Assembly (NCBI GenBank): GCA_021234535.1
Contig: CM037833.1
Location: forward strand, 868,001-932,000
DNA length: 64,000 nucleotides
Source of the DNA: Stichopus chloronotus
Lineage: Eukaryota > Echinodermata > Holothuroidea > Aspidochirotida > Stichopodidae
Direction of reading: 5' to 3'
Shown here: positions 48,591-60,526 of the stretch, one piece after another
Layout: each line of letters starts with the position of its first letter
How positions within the stretch are numbered: the first letter of the stretch is position 1
Made by a program: the position numbers and the translations under genes
The notes under the pieces: generated by a model
Seen by the model: the letters and a program-made list of their open reading frames with translations, nothing else
Told to the model about the DNA's origin: nothing
Database searches by the model: none

Positions 48591-49395
48591 CACTCTAACG
48601 ATCTCATGACCTTTATGTTCACCATGCTCTTGGCGATTGAAATGTGACGTCATCAGTCAGGTGGACACTACATCCCACACCCAGGCACCTACCCACCAAG
48701 GGCCAGGTTCATCTGACAGGTTCATTGTAGGAGGAGATCGTGACACATTTATTCAAAGCATTTTTGTGATTTTGACCTGTAACCACGTGACTTTCCACAT
48801 ATTGGAATAATGCAAGAATGTTTTTGTTTTCGTTATCATTTGTAACCTTTGATCTATGACGTCATTGGTCAGGCGGACACTATATGACATACCCGTGCAT
48901 TCACCTACCAAGTTTGAAGTTTATCCTACTGAATGTCTGGGAGGAGATAGTGACAAACTTTCAAGAGCATTGTTGACTGATTGGTATTTTTTTGAGTCAC
49001 CTTTGTCATGGTGACGTTATCACCACTTTTCGAAAAAAAAAATCTGGTGTTACATATACACATTGAGATAATGCAAAAAAATGGGTTTTGTGTTTACAGG
49101 AACTGTGACCTTTGAGCTATGACGTAATTGTTAGGGCCGATTTAGATTCATCCGACCAACCGTCTAAGAGGAGATTGTGACACAAAGGCTGTACACACAC
49201 ACACTTATCACTCCCCTAACTCCAGTGGGTAATCCCAATCTATGAAAGTTGTATATCACGAGGCACCCCGACATAAAAGGCCACTGTCCCAACATGTTTC
49301 GGTTGAACATTAGAAGGGGTGTAATGTAGGCTACCGTGTCATATTTGGCGACTCAGGTAAGCTCAGTATGTCTTCCCTGTACACTACGTATAGGG
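48590..49395 (+). repeat. Composite tandem-repeat element, copy 1
   Basis: Consists of ~240-bp units. Each has a TGACCTTTGA/TATGACGTCAT segment, GGTCAGGCGGACACTA, CCCAGGCACCTACCACCAAG-type text, and GAGGAGATCGTGACACA. The units are followed by a unique tail from ACACACACAC (49,192) through CCAGTGGGTAATCCCAATC, ATAAAAGGCCACTG and AAGGGGTGTAATGTAGGCTAC to CTTCCCTGTACACTACGTAT (49,390). The complete order, tail included, is repeated at 49,950-50,950. No coding frame. Confidence 0.75.
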
Positions 49396-49949
49396 AAGAG
49401 CGAGTAAGAAATCAAGTAAGCTATCCACGTAGTTGCAGATCTCATCCCTCTCGTTTTGCATACCCTTTCTCCTGAAGTACGCTGAGACTGATCTGTATAT
49501 TTCGTCAGTGACTCAGCTTTCAGGATAGGAGTGCCAACCATTCAAGTTGCTAAATGACATTGTACTGCAATGCACAGCGTAGCCGTCGAACAGCACAAAT
49601 ACCTGCATGCGTGTACGCACGTGCCTAGACATAACCGAGCGTGCGTCAAAATTATTACCACAAAACGTGTGAGTGTCAGAGTATTCCTCATATCCGCACG
49701 CCCCGTCACTCTGGCTCCTTTGAGTCGACTTATTGCGTGGCTCAATATTTCCTTAACAGTGCTTAAACATCTCGACTTCTCGAACAATTGCAACGTAGAT
49801 CTATATATAACCATATACCGCACTTGTAACAACATTGCCATATGCCAGACGTAAACATTCAGCCCAGGACTGGTTGCATAGGGTAAAGTACTGTGTCACA
49901 TTCATGGAAAGGAAAATGTGTTCAAGTTATGTTGACACCACACACTACC
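49396..49949. other. Spacer between composite copies
   Basis: Frames of 94 and 99 codons lie opposite each other at 49,542-49,854 and show no domain. Nothing in this spacer matches the two flanking repeats. Confidence 0.4.
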
Positions 49950-50950
49950 ACCACCTACCACTGTATTATGCTTTACAGTTATCATGATCTTTGACCTTGA
50001 CCTGTGACACCACCAGTCGGGCGGACACTAAATCTCACACCCAGGCACCCACCCAAGAAGTTTGAATTTTATCCGACTTATCATCTTTAAGGTGATCGTG
50101 ACACACTTTTAAAGTATTTTGTCGTTTAGACCTTTAACCACGCGAAATTCGATCTCGTGACGTCATCAATATTTTTCAAAAAATGTCTCGTATTGCTTAT
50201 TTTCATACATGGTAGTTTTGTAACTTTACAATATTCACACATTTAGATCAAACGCTAAAAATGTCTTTTTCGTTTTCATCACCTGTGACTTTAAACTATG
50301 ATGTCATCGCTTGAGAGAAGACTATATATGCTATATACTGTCACCGACACCTACCACCAAGTTTAAAGCGTATTTGACTTACCGTCTAGGAGGAAGATCA
50401 TGGCAAACTTCTTACTGCATTTTTGCCGATAAGACCTTTTATTACGTGACCGTTAACCTGGTCACGCCATCAATATTTTTTATTTTAAATCCTCATATTA
50501 TCTGATTTTATATATGGTATTTTTATAACTGTACCATATTCACACATTGAAATAATGCTGAGAATGTGCTTTTTATTTTTATTATCTTTGACCTATGAAG
50601 TCATCGCTCAGGTGGACACTACACCTTATACCCGGGCACTCTCCCACCGACTTTGAGGTTCAACTGACTTATTGTCTTAGAGAAGATCGTGACACAAGTT
50701 CGGTTCTACACATACACACACACGTTTGTACCAACACCCTCTCAACCCCTACCCCAGTGGGTAGTTCCGATCCATGTCATTTTTATACCATGAGATACCC
50801 ACACATAAAGGCCACTGATCCACCAAGTTTCGATTGAATACTACAAGGGGTGTAAGGTGGGCTACTATTTAAGTCTCATGATTTGGGACTTGAACCGCTC
50901 AAGTAAGCACCACATGTCCTCCCTGTATACTACGTATGTGATCATTAATG
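49950..50950 (+). repeat. Composite tandem-repeat element, copy 2
   Basis: Holds three ~270-290 bp units (markers GACACCACCAGTCGGGCGGACACTA at about 50,007, ATGATGTCATCGC at 50,298, and ATGAAGTCATCGCTCAGGTGGACACTA at 50,595). The same tail as copy 1 follows (CACACACACACG, CCCCAGTGGGTAGTTCC, ATAAAGGCCACTGATCC, CTTCCCTGTATACTACGTATG). The repeated composite structure suggests a defined mobile or satellite-bearing element. Confidence 0.75.
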
Positions 50951-51600
50951 ACAGCATACAGGGGATAAGCAATATCAGCAAAGAAGGTAACGTTGATCAC
51001 TATAGGTTAGACTTCGGGTAACAGAAAACATTAAAACAGGTAAAACACAAATCAGTGCAATAAATACAAACGATGCCCACAACATAAAAGGATACGAAAT
51101 AGAAAAAAAAATGTAAGGTAAAGGAAAAAAAGATATTCAAAATGTCTTCAATACAGTAAATGCAGGCGATGAACAGTATAAAAGTAAGTTCAAAATGTGC
51201 AAGAACTAGTAACCCAGACAAATGCGTAACCAGAAATAGGGTAATAATATGAGGCGACAATAAATAAAATCATGAATAAATAATATTAAATGAAAATAAA
51301 ATTAATAAACCGAAATAAAAAAGTAATAAGCATTAATATTTAACTAATGACAATGAAGTAAAGGGAGCAATAATCATCACAAAAAGAAATTGTAGCAGTT
51401 TTTGTGAACTGTTCTGCTAGTACAAATGACGAGTTAAAGCGGGTACAAGTAGTTACAGAAGTGACGCGTCATATAGCAAATGATGCACGCACGAAAAAAA
51501 AGCAATAAGTGGCAGTTGGTATCTGATATCGGGAGTTTTCCATTTCTCCTTGACGTTGTAAAATATCGATACCCCCTGAAGACATATGTAAGGCGCAGAT
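50951..51600. other. AT-rich spacer
   Basis: Very A-rich plus strand with ATAAATAA/AATAAAAT phrases at 51,260-51,350. A minus frame (51,000-51,260) is rich in F, Y and I, as expected from AT composition, and is not considered a gene. Confidence 0.4.
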
Positions 51601-51609
51601 ATCACTTAC

Positions 51610-51880
51610 CGACGATTTCTCGTATCGCGGTAAGGTTAAGTAATGATAACGGTGGGAGAGGTGCAGCAGAGGTGGTTGTTGTTATGAAGGAATGGGGAAA
51701 GGGGAAAGGAGAAGGTTCCCCATGATGTGAGAGTGAAAAATGAATGAGAGGGTTGGCTAGGGCTTTCAGAGTCTGTGAAAAGTTGGAAGGATTGGCGAAG
51801 GGTAGAGAGGGGAAAGGAGAGGTAGCGGTAGGATGAGTTGCTATTTTATGAAATTGTTCTTTTGATGATACGACGCTCAT
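51610..51880 (-). CDS. Candidate first coding exon with GTAAGT donor
   Basis: A minus-strand ATG (51,880, context AAATTAAAATGAGC) opens 90 codons that run to G followed by GTAAGT (51,609-51,604), a consensus splice donor. Unspliced, the frame stops at once (TGA at 51,604-51,602). The peptide begins MSVVSSKEQFHK, is rich in P, S, T and F in the middle, and ends NLTAIREIV. The middle reflects a purine-rich plus strand, so low-complexity DNA holding the frame open is a real alternative. No family was recognised and no partner exon is proven. Confidence 0.3.
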
Positions 51881-52769
51881 TTTAATTTTATTTTACATTT
51901 TGCATGTTGCTATGGAAATGATAGACTCTAGAGAGACAGTTGTGCAACCAGGAGACATGCGAATTTATTTATAACGGTAAGGGGGGGGGGGGGGGTGAGC
52001 AGTTGTGGTAGTCAAAAAGACTACTGAATTTCCACAGCCACGTTCCTGTAGAGGAGCAACAGTATTTTTTCCACCTTTGGTCGTTGCCTCAGTCTCTGTA
52101 TTAGTTATTGACTATTTAAAGTAATAAAAATACAGACAGCACAAATACTAATAACGGTAACGCTTATAATAGAAATGAACAAAGATTAAACGAAAATGTA
52201 TAAAGGGACAGAGTGAAAGCAAGTCAGCGAAAATTTGCAAACATATATAATGTCGACTAAACAAGAATTTAAAAAAAAGTTTCAACAAAGAATTCAAAAT
52301 CAGTATCAACACAGAAAATCACTTTGAAGTCAGCTTGAAATGATGATATTAAATTATGAAGGAATTACACGAAAAAGTAACAAAAGAACTAAAGGAGTTA
52401 AACGTTAAAAACGTTGAAAACGAACAAATGAAAGTCCTTACAAACAATGAACGAGAATGAAAACAAGTTTGAATGACGGAGACCAATACAAAATGTCAAA
52501 TTGTACATCTGATATAATAATGCAGATCGACAGGAGTAAATTGGCAAAATTTATTACTTTACTTAATTACAAATTATACGTTTCATCGGACCACCAATTT
52601 AGTTGGTAACATTACAAGCTGTTCCTTTCTCTTAACGTGTATTTATCACACATATCGTATCGCGTTCTAAATGAAGGGAGTTGTAAAAGTGCCACCAAGT
52701 TGATGATGAGGGTCTCTCCTCGTAGACTTAGTAATCCAGACAATGTTTGTCAGTTATGCAGATGATTTA
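51881..52769. other. Unassigned A-rich stretch
   Basis: A 17-base G-run at 51,979-51,995 is followed by A-rich sequence with many AAC/GAA phrases to about 52,520. No gene or array. Confidence 0.4.
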
Positions 52770-53224
52770 CTAACGCTTGGACATCGATCCAATGACTTTA
52801 TTGCTTGTTTCCATTGACGTTGAATTCAAAGTTCGAATAACGGATATTATGGAAAGCCACCAACGATTCCGTCTCGATGTTACGACGCAATGCGTCTCGT
52901 GCTGGCAGTCGGCCAACAATGTCAAAAACCTTCTCTGAACTGAATTCTGTGAACGTTCATAGTTGAAGAAACCGTCGCCCTCGCTGGGACCCACCGGATT
53001 CGATTGTTCGTGGGAAGTATCGTCATTCGAAGCGTGCTTGCTTTCTGAGGATACAGCTTCGCCAGGACCATGCCCTTCCCATAACTGATAGCAACGAACT
53101 AATCGCCCTCCTTTGCCAGCCTTCCTCCCCTTAACAGTGCAGTCCACAGCTAGATCCTTGTTTTTCATTCTCCAAATCGCCCCTCTGGCTGCTGTTGCCG
53201 TATCACAGGAAAGTAAAACATCAC
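52770..53224 (-). pseudogene. Coding-like remnant, unidentified, frame shift inside
   Basis: One minus-strand frame is open from about 53,220 through an internal ATG at 53,168 to a stop at 52,770. Its first part is compositionally protein-like (CDTATAARGAIWRMKNKD, VKGRKAGKGGRLVRCYQLWE, then an acidic/serine stretch ending GDGFFNYERSQ). Just after this, near 52,950, a second frame opens (EFSSEKVFDIVGRLPAR, then NIETESLVAFHNIRYSNFEF) and looks more protein-like than the first frame does there. It ends in TAA. The pattern suggests a single ancestral reading frame broken by a small indel, or two adjoining exons. The family is unknown to me. Confidence 0.35.
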
Positions 53225-53465
53225 ATCATTTGTTCGTATGTCACTTCCATGTTGTCTCCGGATGTGTGGGGCAAAGTTCAGGCGTTATATGAGGTCCTGA
53301 CGTTTTATGAGACCCTTCTTCCGGCATGTAGAAATCTATAGACTTGTTGATTCTGGAAACTTTGAATAATCCGAACTGATATATTTGAATCACTCAGTCG
53401 ACAATCGACCGTAATTACTTTGGTGGTGTAGCTCTCCCGTTTTCTTCATAACAGTTTGGAAGTTC

Positions 53466-53729
53466 TTAACCTTTGTCCTGAGGGCGTACACGAAGCTTTC
53501 TCAGACGTCGATGGCGATTGCTGCGTACGGTTGTTGGATAAACTATTGCGAGCAATCCAACAGGCGCTCGATGGGAAAAATGTTTTTTCCTGCAATTCCG
53601 TTGACTGTTTTGTGGCTTCTTAGTTATCTTACGTATGCTCATATCTATTGAGCAAGACTCTTTTACCATACTTCTTATTTCAGAAAATAAAATACGAAAA
53701 ATTTCAGTTCCGGTTTTTTCGCCCAACAA
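53466..53729 (-). other. Open frame upstream of the remnant, doubtful
   Basis: An 87-codon minus frame starting at TTG carries a basic tail (RSNRHRRLRKLRVRPQ). It lies in line with the remnant at 52,770-53,224 and could be part of the same decayed gene, but the intervening 240 bp contain stops in all the readings I tried. Confidence 0.15.
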
Positions 53730-54647
53730 TGAACAAAAATGCAGAATTAAAATGAATATTACATTCTAAAATGATAAGTCAATCTCAAAGAAAGAATTGA
53801 TAAGTCAAACTTCTAAAAGGTTGCGTGTGTTCTCTTAGTGCTAACTGAAACTTTCTCTTACATCTCTGTAGTGAGTACTGTAAACAAACCTTGCTCGACC
53901 CAGTATGTCCCCCTCATGTCTATAGCTACTGCCATTTATCGTTGCGTGTACGCTAAAAAAAAAGGCATCAGTTGTTCACTTCCTTGGAGCTTATTGGATG
54001 TATGAATGATTGATGGACATTAACGCCTAGCACAATTCATTTTTATTTTGTTTATGTTACATGTTATGACATACACTTGTTATGTAGGCCTACACGTAGG
54101 GCTTAAATTTGATAGTTTGTATCCATTCGCCCTTTAACACAGTATTTAGTATAAAATCACAAGGTTTTTTTTTTTTTCATCTACGTCAAAGATATCATGT
54201 GAACGTGACGTACTAAATTACTTACTAGGAATCATTTATTACTGGGCCAACTCCTCTTGGTGAAAGTAGCTAACTTCACACATATTTCCTGCGAAAAAAG
54301 AAGTTTTACGTAGATAGACGGACAAAAAACTGAAAGTTTGCAAAGAAAAAAAAAACAGTTGGAAAAGTTACAGACTAAATACTAATGCCATATATATGAT
54401 AATAGAAAAAAAGAGAGGAAAAAATAGCCTATGATCCTTTGCCAGAAGCAATGAGTGGTCCAAAAACAGAACTTGAAGGGAATGATTCAGGTGTAATGAT
54501 ACGCATATAGTACATATTGCTACAAAAGTGTTGTAATATACTTTTGGTGCTATGTAGCAGTTGTCCTGCATTCCATTTCGAAAATTAGGCAGCCCCTCTT
54601 TCATTCGATGTTCGATGTTCGGACTTTCTCGAAAATCTCAATCTTAC
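53730..54647. other. Unassigned stretch
   Basis: AT-rich with a T-run at 54,166-54,177 and an A-run at 54,346-54,355. No recognisable features. Confidence 0.4.
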
Positions 54648-54826
54648 CAGGCCCGTATGCAGCTTTTTCAGGGAGGGGGGCTCGATTTTACCACAAGTGG
54701 AACATTTTACACAACAACCATGACAAACTAATTAAAACTCGTTATATATGTTGCTAAAGTAGGCCTCCTATCATAGGCTGAGGGGAACTCCAGATCTTTT
54801 TTTTTTTTTTTTTAGATACGGGCCTG
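54648..54826. mobile_element. Small MITE-like element with CAGGCCCGTAT inverted ends
   Basis: The left end CAGGCCCGTAT and the right end ATACGGGCCTG are perfect 11-bp inverted copies, enclosing 179 bp in total with a poly-T near the right end. The flanks (CTTAC on the left, CTAAC on the right) do not give a clear target duplication. CAGGCCCGTAGCTGGGGG at 27,710 resembles one terminus of the same family. Confidence 0.55.
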
Positions 54827-57800
54827 CTAACAACATTGAGTTGTTGGGGAACGGGGTTGAGGGTTGTTGTTACTAGTTTTTTTTTTTTGGTTTTTTTTTT
54901 CGCGGATTGTGGCTGTGTCAGTAAGTCACAGGGACTCCGAGACGATAACAATTGAATGAAATCGAAATTACCAACGTGGTAGGGGTGGAGATGGGAAAGT
55001 CAGGCCTAAATATATGTATGTGTCCTTACAAAAAAAAATGTCACCATCTCTTCCTAAATATCAAGTCCGAAAAATCTCAAGCTTAGAGGGTAAAGTGTCA
55101 TTGGTAAAAGGTAAATAGTCACAGGACATAAGCAGTCAGTAATACTACTATGCGTGAATGGCTTAGATTTACAAAACTATGTTCGAGAAAAAAATACAAC
55201 ATTAAGAAATGATCATTTCCATGCCGTCACCACGTCAAAGAAAACTAGAAATATGGATTTGCTGGCAAATTCGACATAGCGTCGATGGGAGAGATAGAGA
55301 CGTGAAATAAAAAAAAAACTGAGGTTGGGTAAGTCGCCTTAATAATGCTTGCAAATAATTCTTAGCATAGTCCAGGAAACCACTACAGTCAACCCACTAT
55401 CCACTTCAGGTAGATGTGTCAAACAGTCTCATTGGACTTTGATAACTTCAAAAAACAATCAAGATAAATTATGTGAAAAGAAAACATTATTATTACCCCA
55501 CGTCCAATGTTTTGTGGAAAAGGATTGAACGGTTATGATTTTGTGGCGGTTTTGAAAGTCCTAAGCCCTTGAAGAATTCGCCATATGTTTCATTGTTATG
55601 ATCTGTTATATGACTCAAGGTCAAGTTTGTTTGCGAGGTACCAATTAGCACTTGACCTACCTCTGACTATTAATGACCTTTCGCCATAACCACAAACCAA
55701 TCAAATAGAAAGTCACATGAACAGTCAAACTTTACAATCAGATGTTCAAGACTAAGACCCTATTTAACAAAAGACAAAATAAAATTTGCATAAAATGGGA
55801 TTACCAAGTGATCATCATATCAATAAAGACCAGTTTAACTATCATTGATTTTTTAAGCAGTGTGTATGGATAACATAAACTATTCTTACCTACCTTTTCA
55901 AGTACCATATGTAAGCCTAAGGGGGGGGGGGGGAAGATGGCCCAAAAATTGTCCAGCAAGACAGGCAAGAGTGCAATAAAACTTTATGACATATCCCACT
56001 AAGGTAAACTGACTTAGGACCTAGATTGTCTTTTTCTGTTTTAAGTTGGGCCTAGCAGTTGACAAGGTAACATCATTCTTGTTGTATGATTGTTCAAGGT
56101 CGATGTATTTTTGAGCATTACTGGTGGTCTTTTAGTAAAATGACAATAAAAAAAGTTGAAAATGGAAGTGGTGACTTCCTTCTCCCGTAACAATAGGCAT
56201 ACATGATCTCACTCTCCGCTTGTGTATGGTACATCGGTAATTTGTCTTTCCAGTTCGAATGACAATTGACATTGATGAACATTTCAATGGAAAAAAAAAA
56301 TGAGCCTAATGATGGCATATAGCCGCTACCGCTACCGTGCCTGGTTCTTTCATAGGCGCAGTCATTTCGGAATTCCTCTACTTTCAGATAATTGGGTAAT
56401 TTAGTTTTATATTTTGCATTTGGACTTGCTTTGACTTTTGTTGTTGATGTTTCGTTGACTTTTAATTTCTTGTTTATTGTGGTGAGTGATTTTTTCTCTT
56501 TTTGCACTGTTTTGTACTTAAATCTCCTACTGCTTTACCACAGATTTCAATTTCCCTTGTAGATTTCATGAAATTTTCTTCTCTTATGAGAGTTAAGCCT
56601 ACTTTGCGTAGGCCTACTCATGCATTACTTTTGTAAGAATGAAGTAGTATAAAATAGATATAGCACAGCAGCACTCACATACAGCTTCAAGAAGAAATAG
56701 GAAACGAGGTATTTTTCTTAAATTCTTCCTTCACTTTCTGGATGATGTTCAGTAGGTTAATCAAACACAACCTCAGCTATATCCAATGTCTAGGACTAGC
56801 AGGATGCGTAGGATCTCCCTACCTCACTTACGAATTAGACCTATGAATCGAGTAAAAGCAGAGTAAGTAAAGAAAAATTCAGTTGAACACCTCCAAACAT
56901 ATTTGATGTCTTAATAAACAGTGCTTTTGACAATCGTAGGTAGACTTTTAACTATATCTCTCCGCAGCCACGCGACACCGATAAAGCTATTTTTATCTTA
57001 TACTGATATAAATACATGTATATATGCACAACACACACTGTATTAACGTTGCACATTTGCAAGAAACGCACAGTGTAAATACGGAAGAATTCGCAGTTCC
57101 TTTGGTCGGGAGCCTGACCATAGCCCGCTAGTTTCAGTAAGCTGTACCATATCTGCTACAGTTGTATTGAGGCGGTGCTTAGTGCGTCAGATAAGATTCT
57201 TTTCATTATGTAAACAAGGTCACAGCCCGGGGCTGAGAGAAAATAAAACAACATCTTCTTCAACTTTTGGAATAAAATCTATCTGTAAGACAATGTACTC
57301 GGTTCTTAATTTTATATTTCAATGTCTCCATAAACATACACCGATACTTTACAAAACATTAATTAAAATAGTAAATAATGTACCTTCTTTGGGACGATAG
57401 CATATGAAAGAGAGTTATTTTTCTGTCTTTCAAATCTCATTGATATATCATGCGGACTAGACAGGGTTACAAATAACGCTAGTCACAAGGACATTATGTG
57501 TGCCCACGTGATCAGTATAATCATGCCATATCCATATACGAGTCCATCAGTGCTCTATTACTCCACGCATGAATCTTTTTCAGGAAGCTACCAAACCAGA
57601 TTGGGAATACATTTATTTCTAATCTTTGTATAAGATTCATAAACAATCTTCACATGTGTGAAATTTTGAGAAATTTCAATGAGCCAGATTCGTGATTTAT
57701 GTCTTGATTGCTGATACCTTATACTTGTCTTGGTGCTTCATTCGATGGCGTGATGAATGTGAGGTTATTATTTCACGCAATTTTGTCTGGCAGTTGCTAT

Positions 57801-59699
57801 TAGTACATGATATCAACATGGCGTTTAATCTCTTTTTTCTTCATATGACATAGAATTTTAGCCCATGCAACCATGTTAATATTATTATATTGCATTGGTG
57901 CGACGTTGGTTTTGGTCGAGTGGTATAAAACGCCCTGAGTGACGGCCCGTATGGGTCTGTGTGATTCTTCGACGCCTAGGCAATTTCTGGTAATACCGCT
58001 GACGAACACTGTGCGCGATTTCTCTCTACAAATACACATACAAGATGTGCCTTATATAACACTTGTGCGATGGCAGTACATTACAGAGCTACATGAGTTA
58101 TATACACTTTTAAAGAATTTTGAAATAGGTCAATGAAAGAGTGTCCGATTTTTTTTTTTTTTTTTTTAACAACTCCGTGGAATACCTGCTTGTTTGCTGT
58201 AGTCGATTAATTTGACTACATTGGGAAAAACAGAGTTACAGGTGTATTGAACTGACTCATCGTTCACTTTACTAGATATGTTAAATATTCCGTAAAAATC
58301 CCTCCCCCCACACACACATTTTACTTTTTCCGTGCGTGATTACTGACGCCCAATATACAGTTCCTTATCGTTACTGGTATACATAATGTAGCTTATCAAA
58401 GCAAGCTTCCAAAACAAGTGCTGCTTGGGCCGAATAATTTCTTACCATGCAAACTTGAAAATCCTAACCTGAAATATCACCTGCTTTTGATTTTGCTAAC
58501 ACGACACACTATGCTACTCAGATGTTCTGCACCTGAACATATGAAAATAGGCGTGTCAGGGCTCCCGAATGAGGTAGTTTTGGCTTATTGGTAGAAGCGA
58601 AGTCCCGTTACAACCATATTCATCTCAGTGAAGTTTTCCATGTTATGTTTGAGGGAGATGAGCTGTGAGTCTCTACTGTTTACTGACATACCTTGTAAAA
58701 GTACCCTTAACATTATTCCCTCTTTTTCCCTTTTTGTTAGTGTTTCATTTTGTTGTCAGTGTTGTCACTTTGACATGCATTGACATAGATTACAAAACGA
58801 GAGTGAAAGAATCAAAGACACCAAAAAACAATTTTTTTACTCAATAAATGCTCAAATTCGATGTTTACGTTGGGAAGATAATATTACCACAAAGAACATA
58901 CTAAACATTTAAAAATGTAAGTTATTGATGTCTGTAGGCGAAAAAGAAGCAAAAAAAAAACAAAAACAGAATGACTGACTTTCCCACACGCTTGTGCATA
59001 TTGTGCATGCTGCGTGATGCGCAAAATAAACATGACTGACCCTTTCAAAAACTTCATTCAGAATACCATATTGGCATAACACTTGAAAAATTGTTCTACG
59101 ATACAAATGCTGTTGAAAAAAAAGAAGTTAAGATGCACATCCATATCTTCGATTTTAGCGCTGCAGATAGGCCTCTCTGGCTGATTCGACGCGAAAGGGG
59201 GGTTTTTAATGTAAATATTTAAAGTTATGGCCAAACGTATGCCAGGACTGTCTTATATTGCTCACGATCAATCTAACTTCCGCCGGGAGTAGTCAGTAAC
59301 TTATTGCGGTGGTAAGGCTCATGTTAACTTCAAAGTAATTTCGTGGGCCAATAATTATTTTTCAAATATCTACTTCTAGTATTCTTAATACTAGCCTGAA
59401 AAACCTCAGTTCAACATGAATAAGCCACGAGAAGAATGTTGTGTTAGATACCGTAACGTAATATACGTATACACGTACCTTTAACATTTCTGTCGATCAA
59501 GGGAGAAGGAATCAATCTTGGTGAAACAGTCTTTGGTAGAATATACCCGTCATCAAACCTATACAGGTGAAATGAATAATAATTGTATGAGATATAAAAC
59601 AGAGATACTGGAGAATGCAATAGATGATAATAACCAAACCTATAAAGATGAGAAGACAGAGAGTCTTGTAAAATAGAGAACATTGAAAACAAGAGAGAA
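54827..59699. other. Long unassigned stretch
   Basis: Contains poly-T (54,878-54,900 in two runs; 58,149-58,167), a G-run (55,921-55,933) and CA-rich bits at 58,311. A 129-codon minus frame (56,118-56,507) begins at GTG and has a basic N-terminal part but no domain I can name. Frames at 57,800-58,136 oppose each other. No element or RNA gene was identified. Confidence 0.35.
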
Positions 59700-60120
59700 G
59701 TTAATTGGTCTAATAGTTCTCAAGATATGCTGGAAATAGCAATTTTGGGGCAATTTTTTTTTTTTCTAAAAAAATCAGCAAATTTGACTCTATTTACCAT
59801 TACAGTAATATTATGTTGAACAATGTGTTCTCAGGTAAGTACTTACAAAACTGTAACTTAATTGATCTAATAGTTCTCAAGATATGCTGGAAATACAAAT
59901 TTTGGGGCAAAATCGGGGTTCTTTCGGCAAATTTCACTCTCTATACTACAAAAGTGATATACCTTGAATTTTTTCATTCTCAGGTAAGCGTTTGCAAAAT
60001 TTTGCATTGAATGCTCAAATACTTCTCAAGATATGCTGGAAATAGCAATTTTGGGGCAAATTAGGATTTTTTTCTAAAACAAAATCAGCAAATTTGACTC
60101 GATTTACCATACACCTAATA
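59700..60120 (-). repeat. AATTTTGGGGC-family repeat, three units, inverted
   Basis: The phrase TTCTCAAGATATGCTGGAAATA starts at about 59,717, 59,874 and 60,022. Each is followed by CAATTTTGGGGCAA, a T-rich spacer, CAGCAAATTTGACTC and TTTACCAT-type text, giving a period of 148-157 bp. The reverse complement corresponds to the units at 46,480-46,990 and at the left edge of the window. Short exon-like frames inside are repeat-derived. Confidence 0.8.
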
Positions 60121-60240
60121 CATCTTGTACGTATTGGCATCATACACAACCTTACCAAGTTTAAACTTTATCGCTCATATGTTTTTCAAACTATTCTGGA
60201 AAAACCACAGTTTGAACGGGTCCGGATGCACACACATACA

Positions 60241-60526
60241 CCTAGCTAGGTAGCTAGCTAGGTAGCTAGCTAGGTAGCTAGCTAGGTAGCTAGCTAGGTA
60301 GCTAGCTAGGTAGCTAGCTAGGTAGGTAGCTAGGTAGGTAGCTAGCTAGGTAGCTAGCTAGGTAGCTAGCTAGGTAGCTAGCTAGCTAGCTAGCTAGCTA
60401 GCTAGCTAGCTAGCTACCTACCTACCTACCTACCTACCAACCTATCTACCTACCTACCTATCTACCTACCTACCTACCTACCTACCTACCTACCTACCTA
60501 CCTACCTACCTACCTACCTACCTACC
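60241..60526. repeat. GTAG/CTAG to CTAC foldback microsatellite
   Basis: The left half is built of CTAGCTAGGTAG units, passing through pure CTAG, and the right half of CTAC units with two or three CTAT/CCAA interruptions. GGTAG on the left and CTACC on the right are complementary, so the tract can fold into a long hairpin. It directly follows the AATTTTGGGGC repeat and an ACACACATACAC stretch. A shorter GTAG/GTAT array stands next to another family member at 61,742-61,806. Confidence 0.95.

Noticed and set aside
56118..56507. 129-codon minus-strand frame as a gene
   Set aside because: GTG start, no domain, no splice signals, and a phenylalanine run from an A-tract. Kept only as a note in the unassigned stretch.
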